DNA from: Atherix ibis | Lineage: Eukaryota > Arthropoda > Insecta > Diptera > Athericidae | NCBI GenBank assembly: GCA_958298945.1 | Contig: OY282605.1 | Coordinates: 39,286,811 to 39,350,810 of the forward strand | DNA: 64,000 nucleotides | Direction: 5' to 3' | Shown here: one piece after another, positions 22,801-34,800 of the stretch | Layout of the letters: each line of letters opens with the position of its first letter | How positions within the stretch are numbered: the first letter of the stretch is position 1 | Notes under the pieces: generated by a model | Seen by the model: the letters and a program-made list of their open reading frames with translations, nothing else | The model's database searches: none | What the model was told of the DNA's origin: nothing | Translations under genes and position numbers: made by a program

Positions 22801-25800
22801 GATAAAGTGACCAGTAAAAATTGAGGTTAATTTTATACACAACTGGCAGTCGCGGTAGCGCTCCAAAACCTCATCGTTAAAAAGACCGAACTTTATATAA
22901 AAATAACCGGACTTTATATTTAAATCATAAAACATGCACTAAAAGATACATTCATCCTCTTTCAAATTCATCTAAATCGGATGATAGATGTGAAGGTTAC
23001 AGTCATAACAATAAAAGAAAAAGTGTGCTAATGTTACAAAACCAAAATTTACGACAACAATGAGCAAATATAAAATTTTGTGTTAAACTTGAAAAAATGG
23101 TCGTAAGGATTTAAATAACGACCTAAAGCCAGGTCGTCCAGAAGCTAGTAATCGTGCTGAATTGGTGAGAAAAGTTCGTGAAATCATTGGTATCGATGCA
23201 AATTTTACTACGAGAATATTGGCTGAGGAATTAAATACGAGTAAAAACACTATTTGGAGAATTTTAACTGAAGATTTGGGTAAAAGAAAGGTCTGTGCGC
23301 ATTTTGTTCCACATGAATTAAATGAAGACCAAAAAATCGCTCGTGTGAAGCATTGCAAAGACATTGTTGAAACTGCTGAAAATGATCCAGACTTTCTTGA
23401 TTCGATCAGAACTGGTGATGAGTTATGGTGCTTTAAATATGACCCTGAAACTAAGCGTCAATCTGCTGAATGGAAGTCCAAAGGCGAGCCAAAACCAAAA
23501 AAAAATGCATTTTCAGAAGTCTCGAATCAAGACAATGTTGATTACTTTCTATGATTCGAAGGGTATTGTCCATAAGGAATTTGTTTCAAAAGGTCGAACT
23601 ATTAATGGAGAATACTATTTAGGCGTTTTAGATCATTTGTGGAAAAGAATAAGTGGTGTTAGACCTTTTGGAACAAATTCCTTGTTTTTATAGGTCGTGT
23701 TAGACCTTTTGCTGGAGGTGAATATCCAGCACCTCACGATAACACACCACCTCACAACACCAAAAAAGTGAACGAATTTTTGATGAAAAAACTAATTTCT
23801 CTCATCAACCACCCTCCGTATTTGCCTGATCTATCACCATGTGACGATTTTCTATTTCCAAAACTGAAAACCAAAATGAAAGGAGCATTTTATGATGATA
23901 TCCCAGTTATTCAAGCAGCCGTAACCGAGGTGCTGAAGAACATTCCTATAAATGACATTAAACAATTTATGCATGCACTGGTTGATCATTCCAAACATTG
24001 TATTGAGTCTAATGGAACCTATTTTGAATAAATAATAACTTTCAAAGATAAGATAATGTGTATTTTATTCTATATCTAAAAACTTCGGTTATTTTTTGGA
24101 CACACTGTGTATAGGTGGCTAAATTTTTTTCCGGAAGATCCTCCTATCGATTGCCAGCAAGAGTTCCTAATATTTTTGCTTGGAACCCACATTTTCGAAG
24201 AATACATGAGCTTTGATTTTAAGATTAGAATTTTCGAGCGAAATAATTTAGACGAACTTGATGCCAAATAGGAAAATGATTTAACTTCTTCAAAGCTATA
24301 ATCTTCTATCTTTAAGTGACTAGTTGTAATTGGTCCTATCTTCGACGTAAACGCTGCATGTACTTTGTTGAAAACTTCTCGTATGGCTCTTTATGATCGA
24401 TATATAATGTCGGTCGTCTCCCCCTTTCCCACCAACTATCATCCTTTAACCACTTCATATATGCCGACAACATTTTTATACTTGTATCTGGTGCTGATCT
24501 TCAACAACAAATAAATAATGCCATCCGCAACATCAACACTTTGAGCAGCATAAACGGTGCGGTTATCTGTACATCAAACCCACCTTGCCAGCATGTTTGC
24601 AGAAAAAAAAATTGTAGTGTATCGGACTCTTCACAAAACCCCTCCCCTCTCCTCCCAAAAGATTCCATGAAAATCCTGTGTATCTCAATTGCCCCTGGAG
24701 GAAAATGGAATCTGCAGATCAAAAATGCTGTTGACAAAATTAACATCATTCTCCGAATGGTTAAAATTTTAGTCAGCAGCAAAAGTAAGGTAAGACAAAG
24801 TGAGGCAATTAGAATAACCAACGCCCTTTTGGACGGGACCTTACTCTATTTCCTTACTATATGTGTCAGTGTACCAATAGCAAGGAAAAAACTAGTCGAG
24901 GCAGCGGTAAACCGTTGTATTAGACTAGCCAGTGGAGCACATCGGACATCTCCGGTGGAATCCATACTGATAGAGACTGGTCGAAAACCTATTTTTTTTC
25001 TATCTTCACAAAGCCCGCCTAAGTTTAATTTACAAAAACCTATGCCTTCCAAATTATCCCCTCTACACTTTAATCAAAAACATTATCATCTCCAATTCAT
25101 CCATCCTCCCCCTCATTTTCCAAACTACCCTTCCACACCCAGATTGGAAACCGTGGTTAGGAGCAAAGTTGAAAGTGACTGCTTCTCTTGACAGGTTTAA
25201 GAAGGCTAGTACTGATCCGTCCACATACAGGAAATTTTTCCTTGAACAGTTGGACGGATTAAAAGATCATCGACTGTTGTTCACTGATGCCGCCGCTGAC
25301 ACCGATACTACATCTTTTTCGGTCGTCGAACTTTTTGGCTGCAGCACCCGCGCACTATGTTGTGGAATCTTCCCTTATAGGCCAGCTCCATATTATGGTG
25401 AACTGTGGGCTATCAAAACGGCAATTGAAATTGTGACCAATATTCCTAGCCAACAAAGCGTTATTATTTTAAGCGACAGCCTTGCCGCCCTTAAAGCTAT
25501 TTGTGGCCCATCGAGTGACCCGGTACTTAACGAAATTCATCATAGCCTACTTAGAAATAGGAGTGTCGAGTTGCAATGGTGCCGGGGCATGTGGGAATTG
25601 TGGGTAATGAAAGTGCTCACAAGTTGGCTGGAGAAACACTCCGTCGGCCAGTCATCACAGTCATTCCCAATCTGCCTCGCCTACTAATAGAATGGCAACT
25701 AGCACCTGTAGCCATCCGCAGACACGATGACTGGACCAATAGCGACACTTTTTTGTTGACTCATTGGAGAACCACTAACAAACCAGCGTATTCAACATCC

Positions 25801-28800
25801 ATACCGAAATTCTGGGCGCGAAAGCTCCCCAGAATCCGCATTGGACATACTGCTCTTACCCATAACTTCCTTTTTGGCAACACCAATCGTCCCTTCTGCC
25901 AATCCTGTGGCACCCAGTGTACTATCACCCATATTTTACAGGAATGCCACATAACCAAGAACTACTTTGCGAGCAGGATTTCTCCTATTATGGAGCTTCT
26001 CGACCCAACAACTTCATTCCCTAGTCCCCTATTTAAACTTCTACAATATACTAATCTGCTCCACAAAATATAACAAAATTCTTAATATTCCAAACCACTA
26101 ACCACAGACCAGTCTCTCTCAGATGATTTCCCACACGTACTACGAAGTCGCCAAATAGCCTCACGGTCGTGGCGCTATGAAGTGGCTCCTTGCACATGTC
26201 TAAGGGACCTTACAAACAAACAATGTCGGTCGTCGGCGTATCCATGATTACCTCTTCATTTTTTTTCAACTTTTTTTAACGATTAATTTTTTTTCAGTGT
26301 CAGGTTAAAGAGAACGCACGAAACTGTGTCTCCTTGCCGGATAATATTGTGGATATTAAATGGATTTAAAAATGATTTAGCTGCTTTCTCTACTCCTCTC
26401 ACACTAGTTATATACAGCCTAGTCAGTCTAATCAATTTTTCTGCAGTGCCCCGACTGTTCTGTCATAAGCGGCTTTAAAGTCAATCTGATTTTCTCGCAC
26501 TAATCTCCGCAGCGATAAAATCTGATCTGATGCTGATTTTCCTGAAAGGAAGCCTCTCAGGTATGGACCAATAAATTTTTTGGTGAATGGGGTTAGTAAG
26601 ATAGCGGAGAACATCTATAATTGATACAGTGAGAAATAGTTATTTAACGTGACCTGGTTGTCCAAACCTCAAGACCACGAGTCGCCTACGGCTATAGGAA
26701 TCGAGATACGCTCAATCAACGCACCACCATTAATGACAGTTAACAGATAGAATCAGTTACAAGCTGACTCTCCACCTGCTGGTGGCGAGGACTATCTAAA
26801 CCTCTACTGTCATAAGCAGTGACAGTGCCCGAGATAAGTGCAATGCATTGCTTCATTTGCCAGTTACATCACACCTGCGATCAGAAGACCGTACCCGCGA
26901 CATGGGTATTAACCACAGCCACCACGTTGCTGCCAAATGGCGCCTCACCTCGATCGGGCACAGTATATTCTACTGTGGGGCTCCCGATCCCCGTGGTACC
27001 CATTTTTGTTTTAAGAGTACTTTGGTTTGTACTTCGCTCGTAGAGCTACGGTAAGGAATCTTGTAAATTCCTAGGCACCGCTAGGCCAGCTCAGGTACGC
27101 GGGTTCGCCTAACCCGAAGTTACAACCGGAATCGACCTTGGTCTTTCACCCGGTTGTAACCACCCTGCGTGTCATACACTCACTCATTCACGCAACATTC
27201 TCATTCGTCTTTCAAATAGTGCAACGGCAAACGCATTCAAGCATTCATATCTCTCTTTCACACTCAACACACCACTCACATCCACACCCTCCTCATTCAC
27301 CACGATTCCACATACACCTAAGTCACGCAAGTCCCCGTACGGGCTACACTCCACGAGAAGGTGCTTAACACCTATAATTGATACAATCTATGATATCTCT
27401 TTTTTTGAATATGAGACAGATATTAATTCTCTTGGACCATTAATAGATAAACCGTTCAGTACAGTATGTCGCCTCCTTACTTAACCCAGCTTGCTGGCAA
27501 TTCCGTCGACACCGGGCAATAATATTTTAAAAATCATATTTTTGATAAAAATATTGTAAAATTTTACGCAAATAATTTTTCTAAGTCATTGGAATTTATT
27601 TATTTCAGGGTCATTTTTTCTGATTTATTCTGCACACTAATCGTAAACTTTCTCTCCCCAAAAAAAAAAAAATATTTACGAACTATTTAAGGCCAATCGA
27701 AGTAGTAATAAAATCCAATAACTTATATGAGTATGTTAGAAGCCTTTTGTTTGAACATAAAACCAAACCAAACAGGGATTCTAGCAGGAAAACATTTTTC
27801 CAAATCATAGAACAATTTCACTTACTATAATACATTTTCGGACACTGATAAGCATAAAAGTATTTTTCCTTCCATTTTTCACTGCTTACTTTATAACATC
27901 GAAAAAATATTAAGAAAACAAAAAAAAAAATAAAAAAAATAAGAAGAAATAAATCCAAACAAATAAGAGTAGCCTTCATAAAAATAGTATTAAATAAATC
28001 AACAGATCAGCAAAACTAGTAGTGGACTAGTTCGAAAATCTGACATTGAAACTTCTTTCATAGGAAATTTATGACTTGAGAAAAGGTAAATCTTGTTAAC
28101 AAATTTACGCACGCAGTTAATTTTTTTTTTTTTATCAAAATTGGTGACATCTTAATAATTAATTATGATAAAAAGAAAATCGTTTTATATATCATTTGCT
28201 TTAAGATAATTTTTTTTTGGTACTGAAAATTATTTGCATAACCAATTAAGGTTGCCCAAATAAATATGCTCAAATTAATGGGATTACACTAATCGGATAT
28301 GTGTGTTAATGTTTTTCTTTCCATTCACTAGTTTTTTCTTCTCAATTAATATGGTGTTTTTTTTCTTCTATTAAATATTTTGATTAATTATATAAAATCT
28401 GATTTGATTAAATATATTAGATTAGCCTATAAATAATGAGAAATTTGTTTGGTAGCGTTAATGTTCACAGCTTGTGTTGTGAGCTAAAAAATCTTTATCT
28501 GAGAAGGCTTTTAATAAAAAATAAACAAAAATTAACTCGTTATATATAATGATTGTTAATTAAATTAATCACTATTAATAATCTTTACTAATTATTGTAA
28601 ATGTTTTGTAATCTTTTCAAAAGTAATTATAAATGGTGATGAGTTTTTTACTTAGTTTTGTTAGCGAATTTCTTAATAATACTTTTTGGCATATTTCAGA
28701 TTATTTTTAAGTTACATTTTTATCGTTTGTAATTGTGTTAATATTATTTTAATTAATTTTGATCTAAAGTAGTCTATGGATATCTAGAAATTATTGATTA

Positions 28801-31800
28801 TTTACTCTTGAAATTTAGTTTCTCTTACAAACAATTTGGATGAGTTTTTTTTTTTTTATAATTGTAGAAAGAGTCTGAATTTTTATTAAAAAAATATATT
28901 AACATTTTAGACATTCTGAATAAATTTATAAATATTATATGTTTATTTGTTAATTTCTATTAATTAATTAGAATTCCTAAAACAGAAATGATATTTTTTT
29001 CAAGTACAAGTTGTGGCCAAGAGTAATCTGGCAACATTGATTATACGTAAGTACCGCTTAGAGGTGCAGTACTAGTTTTAATCTCGTCCTGTAACTCTGC
29101 AACCTTATAACAAGGTTCGCTATGAAAAATGGAACAACGACATTTGAGAGAAGAATATCCCATTAAATTCTGTATTAAGTTTGGTGAATCGTCGAGTTTT
29201 ACTCGTAAAATTTGTAACGAGCCAATGGCGAATATTCTTTTTTAGAAGAAAAAAAAAACACATTTTTAGAGTGCCGCGAAGTGGTAGAAGACAAACCTCG
29301 AATTAAGTGTTAAAAAAAATTTGATATATTATCAAATTTAGTGTTAAGCTCTGTAAATCCACTAGTTTGACTTACAAAAAGTTTTAACGAGCCTTTGGGG
29401 AATAATTCTTATAAAAAGTATAAGTTTTCCATTTTTAAATGCACAACTAAGGAATTTTTGGAAGGCCAAGAAGCAGTGGACAACGAACTTTGCTCTACAT
29501 TGAAAACTAATGAAAGGCGATCCTCAAAGGAGGCCTTCAGCATCGAAAACTGATAAAAATGTGGAACGAGTGATGGTTCCTGAGAGGTTGAGAAAAAAGG
29601 ATTCCCGTGTCGGATTGAACTTTGCAGACACTTGGATTCGCATGAGAGCTTTTATTAGGTCAGACCGTTGATTAACACTGAGGCTGATAAGGACAAGCTC
29701 AGATTAAGGGTTCTTTGCATCAGATCCGACATCGCAGGTACTTGAATGCTACCACCGGACGAGCCAGCATCCTATCGTCCACTTTGCATGCTGGATTCGG
29801 ACGGGAAGAACTTGGAGCGGATAGTGGCCGACAGATTGGAGGAATACATCGATCCTCAACTTTCCGAATTTCAATTCGGATTCAGGAAGGGGAGATCGAC
29901 CATCGAGGCGTTGGAACTCGTCACGAACATCGCAAAGGAAGCCATCTCAGGAAAGAGATGGAAAGGCGGTTCTAAAAAGTATTGCCTCATTGTCACCCTG
30001 GACATCAAGAATGCGTTTAACTCGGCCCGCTGGGATCGAATCTTGGAGGCTCTTGGGAACATGGGGGTGCCCTACTACCTACGGAGGATGGTCAGATCAT
30101 ACTTCAGTGATCCACCACTGCACTACGAGACTGAGGATGGACCAGCGGAGTATGGGGTCACGGGAGAGGTACCTCAGGGCTCTGTCCTGGGCCACTCTTG
30201 TGGAACGTCATGTACGACGGCCTACTCCATCTGGAATTACCGACGAACACAACACTCGTGGCTTTCGCGGACGACGTAGCGGTTGTCCTTGTAGCCAAGC
30301 ACCTGGAGGAACTGCAAGCCGCATTCTCCACCACCATCCGGAGCATAAGACAGTGGATGACATCGGTAGACCTGTCTTTGGCGGAACTTAAGACCGAGGC
30401 ACTCCTTGTGAGTAGCCGGAAGAAAATGGAGACCATCACCATAAGAGTAGACGACCACGACATCCAGTCGCTACCCTACATCCGGTATCTAGGAGTGGTC
30501 TTGGATACCAGACTCAAATACAAAGAGCACATCTCCAGCGTCAGCAGGAAGACATCAGCAGTCTAGAGCTAACAACATACCGCAAGACAATGTCATCAGT
30601 CCAGCGGCTCTCAGCGATCAGAGTGGCGTCAGCATACCGAACGGTATCACACGATGCGGTCAACGTCGTGGCATCATGCCCACCCATCGACACCCTGGCA
30701 GGATAGCGGGAACGCCAACATCGTAGGAAGAAGGAAGAGCGGCGAAAGGTCCTCTGTGAAGAGGAGAGACCCGAGAGTCTTCGCCTCTGGCAAGAGAGAT
30801 GGAACAACTCGACGAAGGGTCGGTGGACTCATCGGCTGATCCGAGATGTTACTAAATGGGTCAGTGGACTATCGCCTGCACGGGGAAGTCGGGTATTACA
30901 TCACCCAACTCTTGACTGGGCATGGATGCTTTCGGGCATACTTGCACAGATTCAAGAGAACTGACTCCCCAAACTGTCATCATTGCCGCGATGTGATCGA
31001 AGACGCAGAACACGTGTTCTTCAAGTGCCCTCTCTACGAGGGGACACGGGCAGAACTGGAGAGAAATCTGGACCGTTCCATCAGTCTAGAAAACATAGTG
31101 GAGTGCATGCTGAAGAGCCAATCGGCTTGGAACAGAATTGCAGAGTACGCGGAATCCATTATCAAGGATCTCCACACAACGTACTAAGAATAGGCCGCGA
31201 GACGTCATAGCATCGGGATAGCAGTAGCATCAAATAAGAACGCCCCGGCGAAGTAGTATTTACAAAGACTGCCGCCGGGGAACCATCGTTCCTGGAGCAA
31301 GGTTAGAGGTGCAGGTTAGGTTTTAGCGAGGTAAAAATCCCGCATAACTCGTCTAGCAGGAAAAATTTCCAGGCGAGTACCTTTCGAAGATTTCCCCCTG
31401 TACCTCATTAATCTAAACATAAAAAAAAGGTACTTGAATGCTCCACAATGATAACACCCTCTGTCGCATAGCCATCTCTATACATGAGTTTTTGCCGGGA
31501 AAAGAGACTCCTGTTATTCCTCAGTCTCCCTTTTTTAACACACCATAATCAGTGGGATTTTTTGTTGTTGTTTCAATCAAAAACTACTTGAAAGAACGTC
31601 ATCTTAGTGCTGTCGGTGACGGAGTATAACTAAGAAGCTAAAAGCGATTGCAGTAAAAGACTTTCAAGCTTAGGGAACTACTTTGAAGCTGATAACATTA
31701 TTGCATGTATGTAAAAAAATATTGAAGCTGATGAGTTAATCGAGGTTTTGATCTTATAAAAAGTCCTTTAAAAGCTCAGCAAGCAGTTCTTCGTGTTAAG

Positions 31801-34800
31801 CCAGACGCTGTAGAGTTTTAGACAATGCCTCCTGTCACACTGCCATCTCCCATAATGAGTTTTTTTTTAGGAATATGGGATTCCTGTGATTTTTCAGGAC
31901 CACTTTTTCACTAGTAACTGAAAAGATGAAAGCGATTTCAGTTGACGTGTTTTAGCACTATTTTGAAGAGTGGAAACAACGCATCCTCCGATGAATATTT
32001 TCCCAAGGCAACTGTTTAGTAGTAGATTTTCTTTTTTTTAATTAGTAGTTCTTGAAAGGGTCAGAAAAAATGGTTTCAAAAGCCACTTTAAAGGACATTA
32101 TCTTAGTACTGTCAATAGCATCTAAAAATGTAAAATCGAGAAGGTGAAGGTGATTTCAGTTTACGTCCTGAGGAAACTAGTTCAAAGCAAATAAAAGCTG
32201 AGGCGCAAAAAATAATAAAATTATTAAAAAAAATCAGTTTCTTTAAGATATTTTTTTTCATCATTTATAAAAAAACATGAAAATTATTATAAAAAAATAG
32301 AAAAAATGATTTTTTAGTAATGGTTTTATAAATTGCCATGAAGGACGAAGACTTAAGAAAGTTGAATAGAAAATCTGTATTTACTTCTATTTTATGGAAA
32401 TATTGACCTTAAATAATTTATTCTAGGTAAATTAAAATATTTTTTTTTGGGGTTAAATTAACTTTAATATAAACTAAAGAATTTCGATTTTTTTCTCTTT
32501 TAATAACTATTACTGCATACGAAAACTCGGTTAATCAACTGTAAAATAAAATGTCATATTGAATAATAACAAAAAATATTTACGTAAGCCATTTTTGTTG
32601 ATATTCAAACTTGAGGATTTATTAATACGAATTAGTTACGATATTGATTTTGATTTATTTACACAATATATCAATATTATTCAAGTTGACATACTCTAGA
32701 GAGAGATTATTTGAGCATTAATTTATTGGTATTGAAAGAACAAAACAATGAAATGTTATTGATTACGAGCACAGGTTCGATTACGAGCATGTTGAACGAA
32801 ACTATTTTCAGTTCAACAAACATTATTTCTGTTGTAATAAAAAATTACAAATATTTTCAATCAATTCGATTATGATAAAAAATTATAAATGTTATTAGAA
32901 AAGTAAACAGAGAAATAATTTATTTAATTTATTATAAGATATTTAGAAATATTTGTATCTTGTGTAATTTTAACTTATAGATGCTTATAGCTGATAGTAA
33001 AAAAAATTTCATTTCGAAATAGTTTTCAATTTTTTTTTTGCATTTTCATTGATTTAAAATGTAATTTTTTGTTGCTAACAATATACATTTTGCACGACAA
33101 GTGTTTGGAACCAGCCCAATTTATGAAAATATTTTGTTGTTTTATGTTGTATTGGTGTGACATTTTTTTGTGAGCAGGTAAAATGGTAGGCTGCGGTAGT
33201 TGTGAGAACTGGTTGGGACCATTAGCAAAAATTAATATTTTATTATTTACAATCATAAGAATTTATCAATTATGTTGTATTCTTATTCTGTATTATTCCC
33301 TTATACATTTGCCATGTCAGTATTTCCTACAGATGTTGGACGATGTTGAGATGATCTTTAGATTATTCGGCATGTCCAAACTGTCAATATTTTTTTTCTG
33401 ACGTGAAAAATTTATGAAGGAGGATTATCTCATTATGATTCCCGCAGTGTAGATATTATTAATAGTTTTTTCTCTAACATTCAGCCATTTCTAAGTCGGA
33501 GAAGCTTAAACATACGAATAGATGATTGCCAGACTCTGACAACGTTTGCAGATTTTTTATAGTAAAATTTTTGGCAATAATTATTTGCACGATTTTTTTC
33601 TGCAAATGTTGCCAAACCAACCATTGTTAGACAATTTGTAGGTATTTGCACATTGTCAGATGGTGATATTAATAATATATTGAGATTTTATACAAAACAA
33701 TGCACTGTCAAACGAAACCAATATGGCGCTTTTGTCTAACAATTAGTGAATATTTTTTTTATTTGCAGTTGTATGAGAAAATAAAGAATTTTTATTTGCA
33801 AACGTTGCCGGACAAAATCAATGTCAGACTTTTTAAAGGCTGCCAAAATTCAGCAATCGTGTTATCATTCTTCAAAAGGGTTGTTTGAAAAAGCCCATTG
33901 TCAGCTGATTGCTTGCCAGCCATACATGTGCGTGCACATATTGCCAGACTCTGACAACACTTGCAGATTTTTGACGCAAAATTTGCCATAAAATTATGAC
34001 AATAATATAATCGCTAAATTTTAGACTGCAAATGTTGCTAGACAAACCATTGTCAGACTATTTGAAGTCATTGTCTGGTAATATTTATAGGCGACATCTG
34101 AAAATCGTGTGATCAAACTTTGGAATCAATGTCAAACCATTTGTAGGTATTTGCAACATTGTCAAATAGTGAAATTTATAATATCTGGCGATGCCAAAAA
34201 TAATATAACAATATTTTTGAGATTTTATATAAAACAATGTACTGTTAAGCAAAAACAATATGGCGCTTTTGTCTGATAATTAGTGCATCATTTTTTCTAT
34301 TTGCAGTTGAATGAGAATCGACAAATTTTTATATGCAAACGTTGCAAGACTAAATCAAATGTCTCCAAATTTGTAAAGGTTGCCAAAATTCTGATAATAG
34401 TTAGACTATTTGAAAGCTGTTTGAAAAACTTGATGAATAGTGGCAAACGTGTCGTCATTTGTCAAAATATTTGTTCGGAAAAACACATTATCAGCTGATT
34501 ACCTGACAGCCATATATGTGCGTACAAATATTGCCAGACTCTGACAACGTTTGCAGATTTTTGACGCAAAATTTTCCATAAAAGTATGGCAATAATATAG
34601 ATGCTAAATTTTTGTCTGCAAACGTCGCCAGACAAACTATTGTCAGATCATTTGAAAACATTTGCACATTGTCAGATAGTGAAATTTATAATATCTGGCA
34701 ATGCCAAAAATAATGTGACAATAGTTTTGTCATTTTATACAAAATAATGAACTGTCAAAGAAAAATAATATGGCCCTTTTCTTTGACAATGAGTGCACCA

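Larger units (their letters stand above)
22565..27610 (-). mobile_element. RTE-like LINE broken by three later insertions
   Basis: Read from high to low coordinates, the pieces follow the order of an RTE-type reverse transcriptase. At 27.6-27.37 and 26.63-26.43 kb: [17 protein letters not shown] and [11 protein letters not shown]. At 26.35-26.24 kb: [15 protein letters not shown] and then GYADD. At 24.40-24.11 kb: the post-catalytic part with [12 protein letters not shown]. At 22.93-22.57 kb: [28 protein letters not shown] and GPRRQGRPP, ending in a tail of ATGATGATGATGA. Such a trinucleotide tail is usual for RTE elements. The gaps are occupied by a 0.74-kb repeat, an I-like LINE and a mariner. 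Confidence 0.72.
29000..32210 (+). mobile_element. decayed mariner-like element, split by an R1-like LINE
   Basis: ATG at 29127 opens [20 protein letters not shown], a mariner-type N-terminus. The N-terminal segment is partly repeated (29160-29240 and 29325-29410). At 29528-29565 comes ASKTDENVER-like sequence and then RSDRLTLRL. After the LINE (29751-31427) the frame resumes at 31436: [18 protein letters not shown] (second-Asp block), [20 protein letters not shown] and [10 protein letters not shown]. Fragments of the same C-terminal region then recur to about 32200. The segment holding the first catalytic Asp is absent, as in the copies at 300-1640 and 46.5-47.5 kb. Confidence 0.7.

Noticed and set aside
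29127..29240. Start of a host gene ([10 protein letters not shown]...)
   Set aside because: The continuation matches mariner-type N-termini and is broken within about 40 codons.
33183..33401. Small Cys-containing open frame
   Set aside because: No signal peptide pattern, no family match, and surrounded by non-coding AT-rich DNA.
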